This document shows, one piece after another, positions 11,227-23,137 of a DNA stretch of 64,000 nt (positions are counted from its first letter, which is position 1; each line of letters begins with the position of its first letter). Source of the stretch: Eleusine coracana subsp. coracana (lineage: Eukaryota > Streptophyta > Magnoliopsida > Poales > Poaceae); contig CM064417.1 in the NCBI GenBank assembly GCA_032690845.1, positions 26,175,833 through 26,239,832 on the forward strand, written 5' to 3'. A program made the position numbers and the translations under genes. A model generated the notes under the pieces. That model saw nothing but the letters and a program-made list of their open reading frames with translations, was not told where the DNA came from and ran no database searches.

Positions 11227-14200
11227 GTGGAACTAATCTTAGACATTCACAGAAACATGATCATGTGGTTACCAGACGACGGATAGCAAAAACAAATTTT
11301 GTTGAAGTTCGAACATTTTTGCACCTATTCCGAAGTTTTGATCGTATGTGGGCCTTCTTTATATTGGCTTTCCAGGTAAATGATGGCCTTTGTCCTTGCA
11401 TAAAATATTGTTACAACGTCTTGTACATGCCATGTAATGTGTTCTATTCCCCTGCAGGCGATGGTAATTATTGCCTGGAGTCCAAATGGATCACTTTCTT
11501 CTATATTTCAAGCAGATGTTTTCAGAAATGTATTGACAATCTTCATAACGGCTGCTTTCCTGAACTTCCTTCAAGGTATGACTCTGCTTCGGCGCTCCGG
11601 ATCTTTATGCACCTTGACATCACTTAATGTAGATATTAATCATATCTTGCTTCATTTTGACTTGTATGAGAAATCGTAATATCGTTTCATGCCTGCTCCA
11701 GTTCTGTTTCAATTGCTCCACAGTTTTTGAGTTGTCTTATAATTTTTTCAGCCACACTAGAGATTGTTCTCAATTGGAAGGCTTGGAGGAGCCTGGAGTG
11801 TTCACAAATGATACGATACATCCTGAAATTTATAGTTGCTATTGCATGGCTGATAATTCTTCCAGCAACATACGCAAGTTCTATTCAAAATCCTACAGGC
11901 CTTGTAAAGTTCTTCAGCAATTGGATTGGAAATCTGCAGAATGAATCAGTTTATAATTTTGCTATTGCAATTTACATGTTACCAAACATATTCAGTGCCT
12001 TGTTTTTCATATTTTTACCAATTCGACGAGCTTTAGAGCGTTCAAATTCTCGAATTATCAGATTTCTTTTGTGGTGGAATCAGGTAAAATTTTGTATATT
12101 TAATTACATTTGTGTGCATTACTTCTATTGGCAGATTTGTTGTACTTCTGACACGTCTTGTTTACAAAACAGCCCAAGTTATATGTTGCACGGGGCATGT
12201 ATGAGGACACATGCTCCCTTCTTAAGTAAGCTATGTTTTCTTGATATCTAATTCTTCAATCTTGTAATCTGTGTCTAATATGCATATTTTTTAATGGAGC
12301 AGATACACATCATTCTGGATTCTATTGCTTATATGCAAGCTTACATTCAGTTTTTATGCGGAGGTTGGTATAATATTAATATGGTATTATTGTTTTCCAT
12401 TAATGAGTTTTGAGCTTTAAGTGTAATGTCACACATATTGCATGGATGCAGATTGTAACACTAGATTTTTTTTTTTTGAACCGGGAAACACAACAAGGGA
12501 GACCCCCACCATTACATTTTTATTAAATAACCAACCAGGAAAGTACAAAATAAAACAGAACAGCAAGGTCACACAACGTGACCCAATAAAAGAAACAAAA
12601 AGCTACACAAGAAGTGTTGAAGTATAAGTGAATTGCCCACCCTTCTCCATCAGTTAAAGCTTTTTGGTGCTGCTGGTTGGTACATAGTAGTTTAACATAG
12701 TATCAGTTTAAACTTTTGGGTGTAACTGGTTGGTGCATAGTAGCTTAACATAGTATCAGAGCCAGAAATCTTGAGTTCAAGTCCTAGTGACTGCATTTTT
12801 CGCTGCACCGCTCCTATTTCCACGTCTGAGGCCCATGAGAGCCTCCATGTGAGGGGGAGTGTGAGTATTGAACCATAAGTGAATTGGGTGCAACTAGTTG
12901 GTGCATAATAACTTAATATGGTATCAGGGCCAAAGGTCTCGAGTTCAAATCCTGGCAAGCGTGATTTATTAAATAAATTGCAGCCGACTTTTATTTCCAC
13001 ATTTGCGGCCTATGGAGCCTACACGTGAGGGGGAGTGTTGAAGCATAAGTGAATTGTCCACCCTTCCCCATCAGTTTAAGATTTTGGGTGCAGCTGCTTG
13101 GTGCATAGTAGTTTAACAAGAAGGTCTAGCCAAGCAAGAAAAGAGAGCCTGTTAGTTTCCTTGAATCTGTTAGCTTGCAGTCTACAATTCTCCTTAAAAC
13201 CTTTCTCCAAGCAATGAGGATGATTGGTAGCCGCATCCAATTTGTCAATGAGGATGAAACACTAGATGTGTTGGGCCTAATTTGTATTTCCCATCATTCT
13301 GCTGTCCTGCAAGGTTTACTGTATGCTACTGGGAATGTCACTGACATGTGGGCCAGGATGACATACAAGGGGTTTTAGTTTAAGCTAATGGCATACAAGG
13401 AATTTTTTTTTCCATACTATTGGTGGCACCGACCGCCACCATGCCAACAATCCAGCACCCAAGGCATTGCTATTAGGCAACCTTACCTTGTTATTTTGCA
13501 TCAGAACAGTATTAATTTTCTCATTTATCAAGTTAGGCGGTAGTATTATTAAGAGATAAGATCTTTATGAATCATTAACTCTCTCTTCTCGAACATAGGC
13601 TGCATATCATTGTATTAAGAAGATGAAAACAGGGATAAGACCCTGTTCAGAACCCCCCCCCCCCCCCCCCCCCCCCAAGATATTATAAATTCCTGACTTG
13701 TCGAAGTCTTTACTTTTTTATCCAACATTACATTTTTCTTACTTTGAGATTTTTTTTTGTTTTCTACAACCTCAATATGCATAAGTTACTGAGATTTTAA
13801 TACTGCAGATTTCTCCTCTTATTGGGCCTACCAAGACAATCATGTTTCTGGGAGTGGGAACTTATGAGTGGCATGAGTTCTTCCCATACTGTAAGATTAT
13901 TTAGTATATTTTATGATATTTTAATATGATGCAAGATCATTGCATAATTTTTGAAGCACTGACAGGCTGAATTTTCACAGTGCAGTATAATTTAGGTGTT
14001 GTGATTACTGTATGGGCTCCAGTTGTCATGGTATGTACCAATTTATTAGTTTCTTTTATGGGTGTTTCTGAATGAATCATGTCTTCATTTCTCATTCAAA
14101 ATGGGAAATTTTTCATGCAGGTATACTTCATGGACACGCAGATATGGTATGCCATTTTCTCCACCATATGTGGTGGAGTAAATGGTGCCTTCAGCCGCTT

Positions 14201-17200
14201 GGGTGAGGTTGGTAGTCTCAAGACTAGTTGTTGCCTTGTGAATGCTTAGATTCTATTCTAACTGATTTATTGTCTGCAAAATGTTCACCTTTCTAAAGAT
14301 ACGAACCCTCGGGATGTTAAGATCGAGGTTTGAGGCTATCCCAATAGAATTTGGCAAAAAGCTTTTACCTAGCTATGGTAGTCGATATAAAGGATATGAG
14401 GTTTGGTTTTGCTGACTTTGTTTAACTGATCTTTCTTTCAGTCATTTTTCTAATGGACTTGAATTTATTTATGGTTATTTTCTAATGTATTCCATGCAAT
14501 ATATCACACCAGGAAGACAAAAACTTCAATATTGATAAGTTTGCTTACACATGGAATGCTTTTATTAATTCTTTGCGAGAAGAGGACTTACTAAGCAACA
14601 GGTTGGCATCAACTTAATACTTCATTTATTTTTATCCGGTCCCAACACATCTTAAAAATATTTTCTTTTCATTTGTTTACAGGGAGAAAAATCTTCTGAT
14701 TGTTCCATCATCCGGCAGTAAAATTAGTGTTTTTCAGTGGCCTCCTTTCCTTCTTGCCAGTAAGGTACACACTTGTCAGAATGACCTTGTTTTCCCAAGG
14801 ACTGAGTGCTATGCTCATTGGCATGCTATCTTTATATTAGGTTCCAATAGCACTTGATATGGCAAAGGGTGTCAAGAAGAAAGATGAAGAATTGATAAAG
14901 AGGATAAAGCAGGATCCTTATACAGAATATGCTGTAATAGAATGCTACGAGACATTATTGCAGATTCTTTACAGTCTTATAGTAGAAGAGAGTGATAAGA
15001 AGTAAGATACCTTTTCTTTTGGCCCCATTAACTAATATTTGGTTTTGTATATAAACATGCATGTAACCTGATTGGCTAATTTAGTAATTTATATTGCACC
15101 ATGGTTACAGAGTTCTTGACCGAATTCAAGATAGCGTCAAAGATAGCATACGGCGACGGTCACTCGTGAGAGAATTCCGGTTAGATGAACTTCCGCAGCT
15201 AACTGCTAAGTTTGATAAGCTACTAAATCTTCTGGTACCATTAACTCAACTCTTATGTTTCCTTTTGTTAAATCTCTCTTCTACCACGTTCCTTTTAACA
15301 CTTCCAAAAATGGATTTACTCCATTTGTAGAAAACAGATTACGAAGACAATGATCCTGTAAAGACACAAGTTGCCAATTTGTTACAAGACATAATGGAGA
15401 TTATCACGCAGGATATCATGAAAAATGGACAAGGGTAAGATCTATAGTGAAATAAGCACCTCCATGTGTGATTTATGACTATCCTATGAATTGTGCAGCA
15501 TCTTGAAGGATGAAGGCAGCCAAAAGCAACTGTTTGCAAATATTAATCTGGACTCACTGAAGGATGATGAATGGAGAGAGAAGGTATTTTGACCAACTAT
15601 TTTCAGTAATAACATTGTTTTAAGGAATTCTTTACATTGCTGCAAATAGTGTATTATATATTGTGATATTTTGTACCCACAGTGTGTTAGGCTTCAATTA
15701 TTGTTGACAACGAAAGAATCTGCTATATATGTACCGACAAACTTGGAAGCGCGGCGCAGGATCACCTTTTTTGCAAACTCACTTTTTATGAATATGCCGA
15801 GGGCTCCACCAGTATGTAGCATGATGTCCTTCAGGTAGGCAGTCTGTCTCACTTAGACACTACCTCCTTCCTTTTATCATTTCGTTTGGCAAGGTTTTTG
15901 GTCTTTCTTGAAACTCATTTTGATCTCCTTTTGAAGTTAATAGTTGACATAATGATACTTCACTGAAAAAAATATTTGATTATGAATTATTTGTTAATAG
16001 CCTTGTTAACAGATTTTCTAATTTTGTGTCAGTGTTTTAACTCCATATTTCAAAGAGGAGGTTCTGTTTTCACCAGAAGATCTTTATAAAAAGAATGAGG
16101 ATGGTATATCCATACTGTTCTATCTACGGAAAATATTTCCAGGTAACCTGTAGATCCTACCCCACAACACTTGCAGAGTTGGTTATTCTTTATTGTAAAT
16201 AGATTTGACTCTTGCATGCTGATAGATGAATGGAAGAACTTTCTTGAGCGTATAGAATTTAAGCCAAAGGATGATGATGCACTTAAAGATAGGATGGTTG
16301 ACATCTGTCCTTGGGCATCTTATAGGGGTCAAACGCTCACCAGAACTGGTAAATTTACTGGTGCAATTATGTTTCTTATTAACATCTAACGTGCTCTCTA
16401 ACTATTTTCTTTAACCTTTTTAGTGAGAGGAATGATGTACTATAGGAGGGCACTTGAGCTCCAATGTATCCAAGATACAGATGATCTTGGTTAGATTAAT
16501 GTGCTCTCCTTTTTTGTGAATATATCTTCTTTTTATATATTTAATTTCAAAATTTTCTTCTGCAGCTAAATTGGACCGAGATAGAACAGTAACATCCTAT
16601 CAAGAGTCAGACGCTGTTCGTGAAATGGCACAAGCTATTGCTGATATCAAGTTTACATATGTTGTCTCATGTCAAGTTTATGGCATGCAAAAAATATCCA
16701 AAGATACAAAGGACAAAAGTTGCTACGTGAATATCCTGAATCTCATGATAATGTATAGAGCTAGTGTTCTTGAATTTGCAAATGAGATTCTGTATGTATT
16801 AAGCTTTGCTCCAACCCATCTAACTTTTAAATTGATCAGGAATCCATCATTACGTGTTGCTTTCATTGATGAGGTAGAAGCTCCTGCTGGAAATGGAACA
16901 ACTGAGAAGACATATTATTCTGTTCTTGTCAAAGGCGGTGAAAAGTATGATGAGGTGCGTGTTCAGAAAATATTGCAGGCCTCCTTTGCTTTTCTGTGGT
17001 TTGGTGAAGTTATGCAGAGTTGACTGTGGTACAAATGTGATGTCATCTTTTTTTTTTCCTCAAACAAAATGAATCCATTCTGCCTAAGCATCTTGTATTG
17101 AAAATTACTCTTCTGTTTTCACAATTATAGTGATGCGCCGTACTCATCGTTAGTTTTTTTTTTCTTAGTTTTGTGCACTTATTAACCAAATTCTCTGGTT

Positions 17201-20200
17201 ATTCCTATACACATGAATAACCAGATGATGTTCTCATGGTTAGTGTTGTGAAATTTGTTTCAGGAAATTTACCGCATCAAGCTTCCCGGCAAACCAACAG
17301 GCATTGGAGAAGGAAAACCTGAAAATCAAAATCATGCCATAATCTTCACTAGGGGAGAAGCACTTCAGGCCATTGATATGAACCAGGTTTGGTTTAAATT
17401 CCATATTGGACGCAACATAATAGAGCACTGGTAATTGGTACTTTATTTTTATTTTCCAACAGGATAATTATATTGAGGAGGCATTTAAAATGAGAAATGT
17501 GCTGGAAGAGTTTGAAAGTAGAAAGTATGGAAAGAGCAAACCCACTATATTAGGTTTACGTGAGCATATTTTTACTGGAAGGTTCGTCTGTTTATCCAAA
17601 GAGAATCGTTCAGCTATTATGTCCTTTTCATGACATTTATTTGCTAAATTTCGGTCAGTAACATTGGCTTCTCTGTTCTATTTTAGTGTTTCATCGCTTG
17701 CTTGGTTTATGTCCAATCAAGAGACCAGCTTCGTCACTATTGGGCAAAGGGTTCTAGCCAATCCTCTCAAGTATGCAAATATTCTTGCCTTTCATGTAGA
17801 TATTAATTAGTGTTTTGAATTCATTCATCAAAATATTATGAACTGATCGTTCCAAAGAAAATGGTGTGTTCTTATATATTTTAACATTTGTACATTGGTA
17901 AAAATATCCCCGTCATTATATTAATATATTACAGAATGATGCATGTGAGAATATTAGTAAAATTGCCATGAAACACTATAATCTCGTTTTTGACTCAAAA
18001 AAGCAAAGTAAGGGGTGTACCACTGTGCTAGGGCGCAAGTTCACGTAGAACACTATAATTGAATAAAAGTTTCTAAGGTGCACCTAAATGGAAGGACATG
18101 ACTGATTTTATCACACCCTGAGTCTCAGCCATACCATTTTTTTTATTCAATAGGTGGAATGCTCCTTACTTTTATTCTTCTTATTTCTTGTTTGGTGAAG
18201 AAGAGGTGATTGGACCCTTTCAGTCCCATGATCTTTTTATAAACATCCTTGCAATTACTGTAAAAGAGACATCCTTGCAATATGCTTGTTCTAAAAGGGG
18301 GCCAATAGTGAGTCCAAAGTGACAACTGACAAGGCCTCTAAGAATTGTTCCCTCCCTCCTCCCACCTTTTTCTGTCCTGAGATGGGCTAGAGCCAGCCTT
18401 CTGCCACACTATTGTGCATCTCCATGTCATCCCTGTTGGGCTGTTGTGGCTACTGCCATCCAACCAGCCCCACATCCAAACACCACAACTGATTCTTGGC
18501 ATCGGCTCCATGTTGTCCGTGTAGTCCACACAATGTCGTGGTGCCATCCTACCTGATAACATGGCACTGCTGAGTGCTGCCTATTTGTACTACAAACATC
18601 GATGTTGTGCTCCCCCTGGGACTACTGCGCCACTGCCTTTATAATCCTCTTTTGGTCGCTATGGTTGTAAGCCACGTCCATCCCTTGGTCCATTGTTGTT
18701 TTTCAGGACTAGACCCAAGTTCTGGAGAATGCATGCACAACACAACTTCTTTTGCCTAATTCTGATGCTATGGCAATGCTGCTTTAGCGAATTGTCTTTT
18801 TGATCAAATCAGAAAGGGTTGGAGCTGTGCTAGAGGTATGGTACCGGTACATGGGAGAATTAATGTCACCTCTTTATTTAAAACACCTGAAATGTTGTTT
18901 CAGTGGCAACATGATAATTAGTGTAACAATAGGTTGTTAGCTTGTAAGTACATTTAACAAGCACAGAACTAGCTTGAGGATGATAGGTCGATGATCTCAT
19001 CATGAAACAATGAGATTTAGGGAAAGAGGTCTGGTAACGACGAGATTTAGGGAAAGGGATGATGAGGAATATGTCATAGTCGAGAGAAACATGAGTGGCT
19101 GGTTCTGTCTTTTGCTTGATTACTCCTTCAAAACCTTTGTACACCACCAACCGTTATAGACCAGGCTAACCCCAAGCTAGTCAACAAACTCGGTAACAAA
19201 ACCAAGACATGTTTCATAACAAAAATAAACTAGCAACTTATCCAATTTGATATGGAAACCGATGATCCTAAAGATCCACATGAAGTGAATTGTTTATCTT
19301 ATCTATTCTGACAGAACGTACTCATAGCTTGGATTGGATGATTGCCTCCGTGCTGCAAGTGCATGTAATGCTTCTGCCTAGCCGTGCCTCCATGCCATAT
19401 TTATATTTGTTAGTTGTTACTACTGTTGCCTCACCATGCAGCCACATCCGTTAGCCTTCACCAAAAAATATCTTTCATTTTGAATAATGGCTAATTTGTA
19501 TATTTTGAATGTAAAATGCACATTTTACCCCATCATGTTGTTGGCTATCATGAAAAGGCTCTGTATTTCTTGACTTCATTCTTGCAATTTGGAACAGGGT
19601 TCGATTCCATTATGGGCACCCGGATATTTTCGATAGACTCTTCCATATCACCAGGGGTGGCATAAGTAAAGCTTCAAAGACTATAAATCTTAGCGAAGAT
19701 ATATTTTCAGGTACCTGCATCATGTACAGATAACTTGCTCTTATCACTTCTCTAATTGCACTGATATAATTCAATATTCTTAGGTTTCAATTCAACTATG
19801 AGAGGAGGAAACGTTACACATCATGAGTACATGCAAGTTGGTAAGGGCCGTGATGTGGGAATGAATCAAATATCAAGCTTTGAAGCTAAAGTGGCAAATG
19901 GCAACGGTGAACAAACATTGAGCCGTGACATCTATCGACTCGGACGCAGATTTGACTTTTACAGAATGCTATCTTTCTACTTCACTACAGTTGGGTTTTA
20001 TTTCAGTAGCATGGTAAGAAACTACTAATACTAATAATTCATAAAGGTATATGAAGGTTATCTATAGGTATTCTTAGTTGTGATACAGAGTTATCCCAAC
20101 TACTGGAAAATGCATATACCATCGTTGGAGATAACCTTAAGTCCTAACTGTATATGCCATTTATTTCCTCATGTTCCAGTTTGCTGAATTCCTCAATGTA

Positions 20201-22299
20201 TCAAACTAAAAAATTGTGATGGTCTAAAAAAATATATCAAACTAAAAAATTGTGATGGTCTAAAAAAATTGTTCACTTCTCATTCAAGTACTCCCATATT
20301 TTACTTATTATCAAAGTTGCTGGGCACAGTAACATACACGCATGTTTCAAGGATTGTGTGCTGCTACCCTGCATGTTTTTGTGATACTGACACCCATAGT
20401 TCCTACTTTCAGGTTACTGTACTTACAGTCTATGTATTTTTGTATGGGAGGCTCTATCTAGTTATGAGTGGTCTGGAAAAGTCTATTCTACTGGATCCGC
20501 GTATTCAGGAGAACATCAAGCCTCTTGAAAATGCTCTGGCCTCACAGTCTGTTTTCCAGCTCGGATTGCTGCTTGTCCTCCCTATGATCATGGAAGTTGG
20601 CTTAGAGAAGGGATTCCGCACAGCATTAGGAGAGTTTGTTATCATGCAGCTTCAGTTAGCATCTGTGTTCTTTACATTCCAGCTTGGCACCAAAACCCAC
20701 TACTATGGGAGAACAATACTGCATGGTGGTGCTAAATACAGACCTACAGGGCGCGGATTTGTTGTTTACCATGCAAAGTTTGCTGAGAATTACCGCATGT
20801 ACTCCCGTAGCCACTTTGTTAAAGGACTCGAACTGTTAATACTTCTGGTTGTGTATCTAGCCTATGGAAGTTCCTATCGCAGCTCAAAGCTGTACCTGTT
20901 TGTCACCTTCTCCATATGGTTCCTTGTTGCTTCTTGGCTCTTTGCACCATTCATCTTCAATCCATCGTGCTTTGAGTGGCAGAAGACAGTTGACGATTGG
21001 ACGGATTGGAGAAAGTGGATGGGCAACCGAGGAGGCATTGGCATGTCTGTGGACCAAAGCTGGGAAGCCTGGTGGATAAGTGAGCAGGAGCACCTAAGGA
21101 AAACTAGCATTCGCGCCCTTCTCTTGGAAATCATCCTTTCACTTCGCTTTTTGATCTACCAGTACGGCATTGTCTACCACCTGAACATATCACAACGCAA
21201 CAAGAGCATTATGGTAATTTCTGTCCACAAAACAAAAATTGTTAGTTTTTTTATAATTTGTACATTACAAGGATCCCTAATGCCTTTTTCTTTTCTAGGT
21301 TTATGGACTTTCATGGGTGGTTATGCTCCTTGTTCTAGTAGTACTGAAGGTAAGACTGCAACCATTCTGTTGATCTAGTTGTATTCTATGGCCAAAGCCC
21401 TTACAGGTTGTATGTTTATCCTTCCACTCAGATGGTTTCAATAGGGCGTCAGAGATTTGGAACAGACCTGCAGCTTATGTTCCGTATCCTCAAGGGCCTT
21501 CTCTTTCTAGGTTTTGTCTCTGTGATGGCAGTCTTATTTGTTGTCGCTAACCTCACAATTTCGGATTGCTTTGCTAGCATTCTTGGATTCTTGCCTACTG
21601 GATGGTGTATTCTTCTGGTGAGTGAAACTTTACCTGTATGTTTGATATTTTGTGCCTTTTATGTTCAGAGATGAATTTAGCATCCAAAGTGCTCATGAAA
21701 GGATGGTGCTAACGAAAAACAAAGAACTTGCTTTGTTTTCTAAAGTTGAACATGAACTTTCTGTTAGAATATTTAATTATCCCCCAATGCGGTGGTTAAA
21801 CTCTTGCTGCAGCAGTGATAATCTAGGCACATTCCTGTGGGGAAAGAGTTTCATTGCACAATAATTCGAGATAATGTTAACAAAGTAGTTGATTGAAGAG
21901 CACAACAATCAGCAGTTTAATCATTTAAAACATCTCAAATATTTCCTTTACTAGGAATTTTCCCTATGGCAGGCTCAGTAATCTTCTGGTTCTGTCTTTT
22001 TTGAGAGAGAATAATTCTCTTCCAGTTACCTGATTGTTTCTATGTTTTCTTGCTTACAGATTGGACAAGCATGCTCACCATTGATTAAGAGAACCATCAT
22101 TTGGGACTCAATCATGGAGCTCGGGAGGGCATATGAAAACATGATGGGTCTCATCCTCTTCTTGCCTATCGGCTTCCTTTCATGGTTCCCCTTCGTCTCA
22201 GAGTTCCAGACACGGTTGCTGTTCAACCAGGCCTTCAGCCGGGGCCTCCAGATCTCAAGGATCCTCGCCGGTCAGAAGGATATTGGCGAGTTCGAATGA
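11227..22299 (+). CDS. Callose synthase (1,3-beta-glucan synthase), C-terminal 30 exons; N-terminus outside the window
   Basis: Plasma-membrane glucan synthase-like enzyme (GT48 family) that makes callose from UDP-glucose. Thirty GT-AG exons join in frame to about 1,459 residues: 11227-11375, 11458-11575, 11752-12083, 12173-12225, 12303-12363, 13809-13890, 13981-14030, 14121-14207, 14299-14400, 14513-14601, 14683-14764, 14841-15001, 15111-15234, 15331-15434, 15499-15583, 15683-15834, 16033-16142, 16226-16348, 16424-16489, 16566-16752, 16840-16954, 17264-17386, 17463-17581, 17687-17770, 19598-19710, 19784-20013, 20413-21213, 21299-21349, 21432-21617, 22060-22299. Motifs in order: [19 protein letters not shown], the first membrane cluster, [82 protein letters not shown], then the second membrane cluster. 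Family members are about 1,900-1,950 residues, so roughly 450-500 N-terminal residues are missing; they probably lie upstream of position 1 across a large TE-filled intron. The many small introns fit the many-exon subfamily rather than the few-exon CalS11/12 type. The first acceptor is the least certain. Confidence 0.94.
12465..12609 (-). repeat. Antisense retroposon tail (tentative), in a callose synthase intron
   Basis: A T-run (about 12466-12477) followed by sequence that reads, on the minus strand, like the end of a LINE or SINE before its poly(A). No target duplication was found and no coding part remains. Confidence 0.35.
12615..13118 (+). mobile_element. Tandem TRIM/SMART-like mini LTR retrotransposon in a callose synthase intron
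   Basis: A 504-bp unit flanked by the duplication AGAAG (12610-12614 and 13119-13123). It has 83-bp LTRs at both ends (12615-12697 and 13036-13118, TGTTGAAG...TTTAACA), a partial LTR at 12707-12750, and a shortened internal LTR at about 12862-12918. Each LTR is followed by a TAGTATCAG or TGGTATCAG primer-binding site. Two internal segments (12751-12861 and 12919-13035) each end in a GTGAGGGGGAG purine tract. There is no coding capacity. The size, LTR length and location inside a gene fit the very small grass LTR elements called SMART/TRIM. Confidence 0.88.
13570..13652 (-). repeat. Antisense LINE tail fragment (tentative)
   Basis: 'ttctcgaacataggctgcat' and the following bases resemble the complement of the 3' end of the LINE family seen at 5791 and 10769. 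The fragment is short and no target duplication was recognised. Confidence 0.4.
13653..13676. repeat. Homopolymer of 24 C
   Basis: Uninterrupted C24 in the intron between callose synthase exons 5 and 6. Exact length may be a sequencing estimate. Confidence 0.9.
17771..19597 (+). other. Large callose synthase intron (1.8 kb), no recognised element
   Basis: This intron splits the coding sequence just before VRFHYGHPD. It is much longer than the neighbouring introns of about 80-400 bp. I saw no open frame, LTR or paired termini that identify an insertion, although its size suggests one. Confidence 0.5.
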
Positions 22300-23137
22300 C
22301 CGAGCTTCATGCATCATGTGAACTCGTTTCAGATGCCAAAGCAAAACACGAGGGTCACACGCTCACACTTGCATGTGCCTTTTGTCACAATCGATTTTGG
22401 GTGTCTCAAGGCTTATTAGATTCTGAACTGGAGCTAATAGTTGGTCTTTCAGTATTTTCTTTGTTTTCTTTTTCTGTAAAGTAACAGTTATTAGAATTAG
22501 CACCGGTAAACCGGTACGAGATTCCACATATACAAACTTTCTCATGAACTGCTGACATTTACTGACTTCTCATGGTAGTTTATCTGCTTCATGTTCCCAC
22601 TCATTTGTGATACTTCTGCTGAAGACAATGATTTTGGCTCAAACATGATTTAGCAGTGTTGATATTGTTGTCAATTCAATGGCTTACCCACGAATCTGAT
22701 GGAGGCTTAATTTGAAAAGTGATAGAAGACATGAAATAAATTATAACTATTACAACGAGGAAAGGAAAGGTTGAACTATTTCAACATAGTTATTAGAATT
22801 TGCATTTCACTTCATCCACCAAGTCCAATATAAACTGAGATATGTGAAATGAGATTGAATAGTTGCTTTTTGAGTCAATCAATCCTGAGAGCATTGACAC
22901 TTCGACAGTGGTAAGATCATGTGATAACTTAGCAGCAATTCCATTAATAAAATTATTGGCTAACATTCTCCTATTGTGCTAGAAATAGTTCTTACATAAT
23001 ACAATGGCATCAAACAAATAACAACCATCATTGCAAGATCTATTACATAATACAATGCAAAAGCATCTAATGTTATATGGCCATATGCCTAGATACCACT
23101 AACACCTACAACTACATGTCCAAGAACCGGAGCAAGA
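22300..23137. other. Convergent intergenic region between callose synthase and CAP-H
   Basis: 838 bp between two stop codons on opposite strands. It must hold both 3' UTRs and polyadenylation sites. AT-rich, no coding signal. No transposon recognised. Confidence 0.7.

Noticed and set aside
12751..12800. tRNA-like B-box words ('gagttcaagtcc') in the mini-LTR element, suggesting a SINE or tRNA gene
   Set aside because: The words follow a PBS that itself derives from tRNA complementarity; the LTRs, PPT and 5-bp duplication identify an LTR element, and no cloverleaf is formed.
20874..21134. Antisense frames within the largest callose synthase exon
   Set aside because: Fully covered by the conserved sense coding sequence.
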